Source: a gamma proteobacterium L18 (lineage in GTDB: Bacteria > Pseudomonadota > Gammaproteobacteria > Pseudomonadales > Pseudomonadaceae). Taken from it: a stretch of DNA of 32,919 nt. This document shows, one piece after another, positions 27,440 to 32,919 of the stretch. The stretch is from assembly GCA_000497835.1 (NCBI GenBank), contig KI547165.1, positions 550,082-583,000 of the forward strand. Reading direction: 5' to 3'. The position numbers and the translations under genes are program-made. The number at the start of each line of letters is the position of its first letter. The first letter of the stretch is position 1. The notes below the pieces were generated by a model. It did not search any database and was not told the DNA's origin. It was given only the letters and a program-made list of their open reading frames with translations.

Positions 27440-28627
27440 ATGCGCTTTCAACTCAAGGCTCTGAGCAAAGGGGTGGTGGTGTCCATGGCCATCGAGGCCA
27501 CGGCTGCCAGCGAAGCCCGGCGGATCGCCGAGGACCAGGGCCTGCGCGTGGTCAGCGTGCGCGCCGAACAGCGCTGGCGCACGTGGCGCCTGCACGCCGG
27601 CGAAACCTTCAACTTGGTGCTGTTCAGCCAGGAATTGAGCACCCTGCTCAACGCCGGCCTGCCGCTGATCGACGCCCTGGAAAGCCTGGCGGAAAAGGAA
27701 ACCGCCGCCCAGGCGCGCAAGACCCTGAGCGAGGTGGTGCGCCTGCTCTATGAGGGCAAATCCTTTTCCCTGGCCTTGAGCCAATTGCCGTCGGTGTTCC
27801 CGCCTTTATACGTGGCGCTGGTGCAGTCCAGCGAAAAGACCGGCGCGGTCAGTGACGCCCTCGCCCGCTACGTGGCCTATCGGCAGCGCATGGACGTGGT
27901 ACGGCAGAAGATCGTCAGTGCCTCGATCTACCCGTTGCTGCTGCTGATTGTGGGCGGTGGCGTGGTGCTGTTCCTGATGGGCTATGTGGTGCCGCGCTTC
28001 AGCCTGGTGTTCGAAGGCCTGGGTGATAACTTGCCGTGGCTGTCCCAGGTGTTGATGAATGCCGGCCTGTTTCTGCATCAGCACCAGGCAGAGTTCGGCG
28101 TGGCGCTGGCCGTGCTGGTGATGGCCGGCGTGCTGGGGCAACGTCAACCGGCGTTTCGACGCTTTCTGGGGCGCATGATCGAGCGGGTGCCGGCCATCCA
28201 CCAACGCATCGTGATGTACGAACTCGCGCGGTTCTACCGTTCGCTGGGAATTCTGCTGCAAGGCGGCATCCCCATCCTCACCGCCATGGACATGGCCCGC
28301 GGCCTTCTGACCGCACAATCGGCCCACCGCCTGGTCCAGGCCGCTGCACGGGTGCGCGAAGGCCAGGCATTGTCCACGGCGCTGGAGCGCAACCAGTTGG
28401 TGACACCGGTGTCATTGCGCTTGCTGCGCGCCGGTGAGCAATCGGGCAACGTGGGGCAGATGATGGAACGCAGCGCCGATTTCTATGACGAGGAAGTCAG
28501 CCGCTGGGTGGAGTGGTTTGTGCGGTTGTTCGAGCCGTTACTGATGACGTTTATCGGGTTGTTGATCGGGGTGATCGTGATATTGATGTACATCCCGATA
28601 TTCGAGTTGGCGTCGAGTATTCATTAA
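27440..28627 (+). CDS. gspF: Inner-membrane platform protein GspF/PilC family
   Basis: The 395-residue polytopic protein has two T2SSF cytoplasmic domains: the first about 60-190 (ELSTLLNAGLPLIDALESLA, LSQLPSVFPPLYVALVQSSE), the second about 260-385 (FYRSLGILLQGGIPILTAMD, LLRAGEQSGNVGQMMERSAD). Membrane helices lie around 160-185, 205-235 and at the C-terminus (LIGVIVILMYIPIFELAS). It anchors the ATPase and recruits pilins. It starts 15 bases after gspG and has GAGGGA seven bases upstream. Together with the minus-strand operon it completes the set of assembly components. Confidence 0.93.
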   Translation: MRFQLKALSKGVVVSMAIEATAASEARRIAEDQGLRVVSVRAEQRWRTWRLHAGETFNLVLFSQELSTLLNAGLPLIDALESLAEKETAAQARKTLSEVVRLLYEGKSFSLALSQLPSVFPPLYVALVQSSEKTGAVSDALARYVAYRQRMDVVRQKIVSASIYPLLLLIVGGGVVLFLMGYVVPRFSLVFEGLGDNLPWLSQVLMNAGLFLHQHQAEFGVALAVLVMAGVLGQRQPAFRRFLGRMIERVPAIHQRIVMYELARFYRSLGILLQGGIPILTAMDMARGLLTAQSAHRLVQAAARVREGQALSTALERNQLVTPVSLRLLRAGEQSGNVGQMMERSADFYDEEVSRWVEWFVRLFEPLLMTFIGLLIGVIVILMYIPIFELASSIH

Positions 28628-28637
28628 TGGTCTTCAT

Positions 28638-28860
28638 GTGGGAGCGGGCTCTGCCCGCGAAGAGGACGCCGTGGTGGTTCAGATACTTCGCGGTGTTCTT
28701 TTCGCGGGTAGAACCCGCTCCCACAGGTTCGGGTGGTGTCAGGATAAATAGCGGTGTGTGCATCGTGGTAGGAGCCGGCCTTGGCCGCGATGCAGGCGGC
28801 GCGGTGGCTCAGTAAGCGGGCGGCGTCCGTGACGCGGCCTGACGGCCGCTGCTACAGGGC
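28638..28860. repeat. REP pair and further REP units after gspF
   Basis: The roughly 260 bases after gspF carry no gene. 28638-28662 (gtgggagcgggct...) and 28701-28724 form the classical Pseudomonas REP inverted pair, able to act as a transcription stop. Two more degenerate units follow (about 28769-28792 and 28828-28857, the latter related to gtagcagcggccgc units at 15337 and 32848). Confidence 0.8.
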
Positions 28861-28884
28861 TTGGCAGTGGATGGGTGAGCCCTA

Positions 28885-29502
28885 TTACAGTACCTTCCTG
28901 ATCCCCGGCAAATTCCACCCATAGCGCAACGACAACATTCGCAACCCCGTGCACAACCCTATCCCCACCCAGGCACTGAACTGCGGGTTCAACCACTGCA
29001 ACTCGCCACACAACTGCACCAGCGCGCACAGCAGCGCCGCCGAGGCATAAATGTCTTTGCTGAGGATCACTGGCACGCGGCCCAGCAGAACGTCGCGCAG
29101 GATGCCGCCGCCCACGGCGCTGACCACGCCCAGCAGTACCGCCAGTTCCACGTCGGGGATCAGGGTGTAGACCTTGTGCACGCCGAAGGCGGCGAAGAAG
29201 CCCAGGCCGATGGCGTCGAAAAACAGCGTGGGGTGGGTCAGGCGTTGCAATTGCGTCTGGAAACAACCGGCCAGGGTCACGGCCAGGCCGACCACGGCGA
29301 CGTACGCCAGGTTGGTGAGACCGGCCGGCGGCAACGCGCCAATGCACAGGTCGCGGATCACCCCGCCGCCACAGGCCGTGACAAAGGCAATCACCACCAC
29401 GCCGAACAGGTCCAGGCGTCGGTCGATGGCCGCCAGCGCGCCGCTGAGGGCGAAGACAAAGGTGCCCAGCAAATCAATGTAACGGAACGCTTCAAAACCC
29501 AT
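28885..29502 (-). CDS. TRIC-family trimeric cation channel protein (UPF0126, YadS/YicG-like)
   Basis: The 205-residue polytopic membrane protein has about seven hydrophobic helices and an internal duplication. The two halves each carry the family's glycine-rich kink (ACGGGVIRDLCIG and AVGGGILRDVLLG), with KVYTLIPD between. Bacterial TRIC proteins are potassium-permeable channels. Start 29502 has AGGAAG six bases upstream and overlaps the stop of the upstream lipoprotein gene by eleven bases, so the two are co-translated. There is no evident link to the secretion or manganese genes. Confidence 0.88.
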   Translation of the reverse strand: MGFEAFRYIDLLGTFVFALSGALAAIDRRLDLFGVVVIAFVTACGGGVIRDLCIGALPPAGLTNLAYVAVVGLAVTLAGCFQTQLQRLTHPTLFFDAIGLGFFAAFGVHKVYTLIPDVELAVLLGVVSAVGGGILRDVLLGRVPVILSKDIYASAALLCALVQLCGELQWLNPQFSAWVGIGLCTGLRMLSLRYGWNLPGIRKVL

Positions 29503-30532
29503 GGCTGCTTCCTGAACCGGCGTGCGCGCCATGTTGCCAGAATTCCCCGGCAGCGATGCGTGAGTGTTTATCAAGCCATTGCGAAACGCTCGGGCTACCC
29601 AGCCGCGCCTCCAGGGTATCGGCCAGGCTGTTGACGCCAGCCATGACGCCCCCGGTGGGGTCTTGCAGCACCTTGAACCAGGCCTGGTCGAACGCCGCCC
29701 CCAGGTCGTGGCGCAGCTGCGCTTCAGTATCCGGACGCTCTCCGGCGTGGACAATGGCGCGGATGCCGGCCATGCCGATGGAAATCAGGGGCCCGACGAT
29801 CTTGCCCGCCACTGCCGCAGCAATGCCCCCGGCTCCGCGGGTACTCATCTGCCCTTGCAGTTTGGTATTGGTCGCCTTGGCCACGTTGGCCAGGCCTGCC
29901 GGGCTGGCTTGAGCGCCCGCTTGCAGGCGTTTGAGCAGGGTCGCGTAGCCGGGCACCTTGGTCGGCGGCTGGGTGTGGGTCAGCTGATACAGGCTGACAT
30001 TGCCTTCGGGGATCACCACGATGCCCGCCAGGTGTTGGGCGTATTGGGATTCGGGCAGGTTGTGCTGGCGGCCGATGTCGGCCACTTGATTGCTGAGCAG
30101 TTGCAGATAAAAGTCAGTGGCCTGCACGGCGATGGCATTGGGCTCGATATCCACCGCCACGGGGGCCAGCACCCGGTCGTGATACTGGTCTTGCAGGTAG
30201 GCTTCCAGGCGCCGGGCGGGCGCGTCGTTGTCCTTGCCGGCGCTGAGGGTGTACCAGCTTACCCGCATCGACAGCCACTCCTGGGTCCAGTAGCTGTCGA
30301 ACCAGGGAATGAACACTTCGTCAGTCTGTTGATAGACCCGGGTGCGCCACTGGTCCATGGAGCCCTTGGCATACACCAGCGCTTGCTGACGCGCGTCGCT
30401 GGAGGCCTGCAGGATCTGCGCATCCACCTGCTGCCAGGTGGCCGGGCTGACCGGGGCCGGTGCCAGCAGCGTGCGGCCGGCGCAGGCGGTCAGCAGCAGG
30501 GTCAGGGCAAACACCAGTGCGCGCAGGGACAC
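29492..30532 (-). CDS. Conserved-type hypothetical lipoprotein (346 aa)
   Basis: The 346-residue product has a lipoprotein signal with lipobox LLTAC (Cys17). The mature chain is mainly alpha-helical in character, with aromatic-rich EVFIPWFDSYWTQEWLSMRV near residues 75-95. A glycine/alanine-rich hydrophobic patch (GAGGIAAAVAGKIVGPLISI) around 235-255 may insert in or lie on a membrane. I do not recognise the family and see no enzyme motif. The stop overlaps the TRIC gene start. Envelope-associated; function unknown. Confidence 0.7.
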   Translation of the reverse strand: MSLRALVFALTLLLTACAGRTLLAPAPVSPATWQQVDAQILQASSDARQQALVYAKGSMDQWRTRVYQQTDEVFIPWFDSYWTQEWLSMRVSWYTLSAGKDNDAPARRLEAYLQDQYHDRVLAPVAVDIEPNAIAVQATDFYLQLLSNQVADIGRQHNLPESQYAQHLAGIVVIPEGNVSLYQLTHTQPPTKVPGYATLLKRLQAGAQASPAGLANVAKATNTKLQGQMSTRGAGGIAAAVAGKIVGPLISIGMAGIRAIVHAGERPDTEAQLRHDLGAAFDQAWFKVLQDPTGGVMAGVNSLADTLEARLGSPSVSQWLDKHSRIAAGEFWQHGAHAGSGSSHGF

Positions 30533-30878
30533 CGCCGTAGCTCCGTACCATCAAGGCTTGGGGGGAGATGCCTTGAGTATAGGGCGGCGCAACGATGCTC
30601 GATTGCCGGATACCAAGGCGGTACGTCGGAACCTTGCGAGAGTGTTATCGTTTGGGAACATGCCTGCCTGGCCCTGCCCCATGATCAAGTTCCGCACCCT
30701 GTTTGCCCGCATAGCCCTCACCGGCCTTAACGCGAGCAAGCTTTGCCCCACAGTGTTGAAGCATACATAGAGGTGGGCGATTGCATGGTGGGAGCAAAGC
30801 TTGCTCGCGATGCAGACGACGCGGTTCCGACAGGGGCTGCTACAGTTATCTCAACACACTCCGTGTCGGGAAAACATC
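30533..30878. repeat. Intergenic region with a perfect REP inverted pair
   Basis: No gene is seen in these roughly 350 bases. CGCGAGCAAGCTTTGC (30731-30746) and its exact complement (30794-30809) form a 16-base inverted pair, 47 bases apart, in the gtgggagc... REP context. The promoter for the doxX gene should lie between here and 30879 but is not obvious. Confidence 0.7.
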
Positions 30879-31292
30879 ATGCGATACAACCTCTTCGCGC
30901 GCCAAAACAACGAAATCATCCTCATCGCCAGAATTTTGATGATGATCCTGTTCGTCCTTGCCGGCTGGGCCAAGCTCACCGGGTTTGCCGGCACGGTCAG
31001 CTACATGGCCTCTCTAGGCGCGCCGGTGCCGCAGGTGGCGGCGGCCATCGCCGTGCTGATGGAGTTTTTTGTCGGCATCGCCTTGGTGATCGGCTTCTAC
31101 ACCCGGCCCTTGGCGGCGCTGATGGCGCTGTTCGTGCTGGGCACGGCGCTGATCGGTCACCCGTTCTGGAACATGGAAGGCGCCGACCGCATGATGAACC
31201 AGACCCATTTCTTCAAGAACCTGGCCATCATCGGCGGCCTGTTGCTGCTGGCGGTGACCGGGCCAGGGAAGTATTCGGTGGACGGCCGTTGA
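30879..31292 (+). CDS. DoxX-family membrane protein
   Basis: The 137-residue protein has four hydrophobic helices and DoxX hallmarks: ARILMMILFVLAGWAKLTGF, a central AVLMEFFVGIALVIGFYTRP and the C-terminal HFFKNLAIIGGLLLL. Members are found in the inner membrane with roles in quinone or thiol redox stress in some species, but the exact function is unsettled. The start at 30879 leaves out an upstream extension without hydrophobic character; its ribosome binding site (GGGAAAA) is weak. Confidence 0.85.
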   Translation: MRYNLFARQNNEIILIARILMMILFVLAGWAKLTGFAGTVSYMASLGAPVPQVAAAIAVLMEFFVGIALVIGFYTRPLAALMALFVLGTALIGHPFWNMEGADRMMNQTHFFKNLAIIGGLLLLAVTGPGKYSVDGR

Positions 31293-31329
31293 ACACCTTG
31301 TAGCCGCTGCTGCAGGCTGCGGCTACGGG

Positions 31330-32646
31330 TCAGAACAGTGAAAACCGGTAACTGACGATCAGGCGGTTTTCATCCTGACTGCGTTGGCCGGTGACCTCGG
31401 TCCGAAACGCCGCGTTCAGCCAGCTGAACCCCAACCCTTTGAACGTGCCTTGGTTGACCACGTAATTGAGCGCGATGTCCCGCTCCCACTCCCCGCCCGT
31501 GCTGGCGGCCTGGACATGATCGCCATTGAGGTAGATCACCGAGGCACTGAGCCCGGACAGCCCCAGGCGGGCAAAGTCGTAACTGTACTGCGCAAGCCAG
31601 GTGCGTTCGCCCGCGTGCTGGAAGCGGCCGATCTGGCGGCTGGTAATCAGGTACGGCGCGTTGCCGTCGCCCTGGTTGATGAACGGGAAATCACTTTTGC
31701 CGGTGACCCGCTGGTACCCCGCCGCCAGCGACTGGTTGCCCAAGGTGTAAGTGAACAGGCCGCTCCAGGTGCGGTTGTCGACCTCGCCGTTGCTGCCCAC
31801 CGCCCCGCTGCTTGTGTAACCGGCCAGGCGCCCAGCCTCACTGGCATTCTCGCCTTGGCCATTGCTGATGAAGCCGCGCAGGTCGGTTTGCAGCGTGCCG
31901 TGGGGCAGCTTGGTGCTGTGGGTCAGGCCAACGAAATGCTGGTTGTAGAAGTCGTCGAGGTTGGCGAAGTAATACTGGGCGGTGGTGTGCGGATCGAGTT
32001 TGTAATCGGCCCCGGCATAGTAGAAGGCATTGCTGCGCTGGCCGGTTTCACTGTTGGCCCCAGCGATCGACAGCGAGGCTTGGTTGCTGGAGTTGCGGCC
32101 TTTGACGGACGTAATCTTGCCGCCAATCAGGGTGAGGTTGTCGATCTCGCGGCTGGTGACCTGGGTGCCCTGGAAGGTTTGCGGCAACAGGCGGCCGTCG
32201 TTGATGCCAATCACCGGCAAGTGCGGTTGCAAGGTGCCCATGCGCACCTCGGTGTTGGAAAAGCGCGCCTTGGCGGTCAGGCCCAGGGTGGCGAAATCGG
32301 CCACTGCGCGGCCGTCGCTGTCACTGGGGAAGACGATGCCGCCGCCACTGCTGCCGCTGTTGTAGGCGCGGCCCTTGCCCGAGTCCAGGCGGATGCCGAG
32401 CATGCCCAGGGCGTCGACGCCGAACCCCACCGGCCCTTGGGTAAACCCCGAGGCGTAATTGAGCATGAAACCCTGGCCCCACTCCTGCTGCCGGGAGGGG
32501 CTGGCAGTGCCGCTGCGGTTGTCGTTGTTGATGAAGAAGTTGCGCGCGGTCAGGTCCGCCTTGCTGTCATCCAGGAAGCCGTCGGCCCACAAGGACTGGC
32601 TGAACAGGGCGGCGCTGAGGGCCAGGGGGAAGGCTTGACGGTACAT
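31330..32646 (-). CDS. OprD-family outer-membrane porin
   Basis: The 438-residue protein has a signal peptide (about 1-21, ending LWA) and the OprD family opening GFLDDSKADLTARNFFINND, followed by alternating beta strands. Internal family blocks include WGQGFMLNYASGFTQGPVGF, DNLTLIGGKITSVKGRNSS, FYYAGADYKLDPHTTAQYYF, and the C-terminal strand NRLIVSYRFSLF with terminal Phe. Such porins take up small substrates (amino acids, organic acids) specifically; the substrate here cannot be told from sequence. It stands alone with its own upstream region and no apparent partner genes. Confidence 0.92.
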   Translation of the reverse strand: MYRQAFPLALSAALFSQSLWADGFLDDSKADLTARNFFINNDNRSGTASPSRQQEWGQGFMLNYASGFTQGPVGFGVDALGMLGIRLDSGKGRAYNSGSSGGGIVFPSDSDGRAVADFATLGLTAKARFSNTEVRMGTLQPHLPVIGINDGRLLPQTFQGTQVTSREIDNLTLIGGKITSVKGRNSSNQASLSIAGANSETGQRSNAFYYAGADYKLDPHTTAQYYFANLDDFYNQHFVGLTHSTKLPHGTLQTDLRGFISNGQGENASEAGRLAGYTSSGAVGSNGEVDNRTWSGLFTYTLGNQSLAAGYQRVTGKSDFPFINQGDGNAPYLITSRQIGRFQHAGERTWLAQYSYDFARLGLSGLSASVIYLNGDHVQAASTGGEWERDIALNYVVNQGTFKGLGFSWLNAAFRTEVTGQRSQDENRLIVSYRFSLF

Positions 32647-32919
32647 CGGACGTCCTTGGTGGGCTCAGGGACGGCGGAGTGTAGGAATGGACTGTTTGGT
32701 TCAAAAATACGGAGTTGGCCTATCCTTATGCCTCGGTTGATATTAAATTTTGTTGAAAATGGCATAAGCAGGCGGCGCGTGGGGTTGCTGATACCCTTAG
32801 CATTCTCGTGGCTGTCTGCATAAATTAATGTTCATCGACTGTCCCGTAGCAGCGGCCGCCAGGTCGCGTCACTCACACCGCGATGGATCAGGCATACCGT
32901 GTGTTCCAGACGCAGCTTT
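32647..32919. repeat. Upstream region of the porin gene with a REP unit
   Basis: No gene is seen in the last 273 bases. An AT-rich stretch at about 32730-32770 may hold the porin promoter, but no clear boxes were found. gtagcagcggccgccaggtc and following (32848-32872) matches the REP unit at 15394-15417 and 15337-15360. Confidence 0.6.

Overview
The window looks like a chromosomal segment of a Pseudomonas of the P. putida/P. fluorescens type. The evidence is high-GC coding sequence, many Pseudomonas-style REP elements, an OprD-family porin, and a gene set matching the manganese-oxidation locus I know from P. putida GB-1 (McoA oxidase, MnxS1/MnxS2 kinases, MnxR regulator). That species link and those names come from memory of the families, not from a search.

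Layout. (1) 127-9239: a small exported protein, then on the minus strand a probable operon mcoA, SCO1-cytochrome c fusion, mnxS1, mnxR. A second, paralogous kinase (mnxS2) lies further along. (2) 9481-15106, plus strand: two paralogous secreted proteins of unknown function, the second with two Ig/cadherin-like modules, followed by csgB-like and a very large csgA-like curlin gene, closed by a strong terminator. (3) 15620-25182, minus strand: one tightly packed series of genes. It starts with a lone receiver protein and a GspE-type ATPase, continues with PilM/N/O/P-like proteins, a TPR-secretin lipoprotein and three pseudopilins, and ends with the curli export genes csgE, csgF and csgG. csgG is frameshifted in this sequence. 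(4) 25381-28627: a SCO-like lipoprotein, a lytic transglycosylase, and divergently gspG and gspF, which supply the missing major pseudopilin and inner-membrane platform. (5) 28628-32919: unrelated housekeeping or accessory genes (TRIC-family channel, lipoprotein, DoxX protein, OprD porin) among REP elements.

How it may work together. I find sigma-54 type promoters (GG-N10-GC) ahead of mcoA, the secreted-protein/curlin operon, the receiver/secretion/csgEFG operon, the SCO-like gene and the transglycosylase, and a weaker one ahead of mnxS2. Near them lie dyads of the form CCCC-N6-GGGG or GGGG-N6-CCCC. MnxR is a sigma-54 activator, so the simplest reading is one regulon. In it two kinases and MnxR would switch on a periplasmic or exported multicopper oxidase, a curli-type fibre, and a dedicated hybrid type II/type IV-pilus-like assembly machine fused in one operon to the curli exporter. 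The physical fusion of the two secretion pathways and the shared promoter signature are the most notable features here. The functional link is inference.
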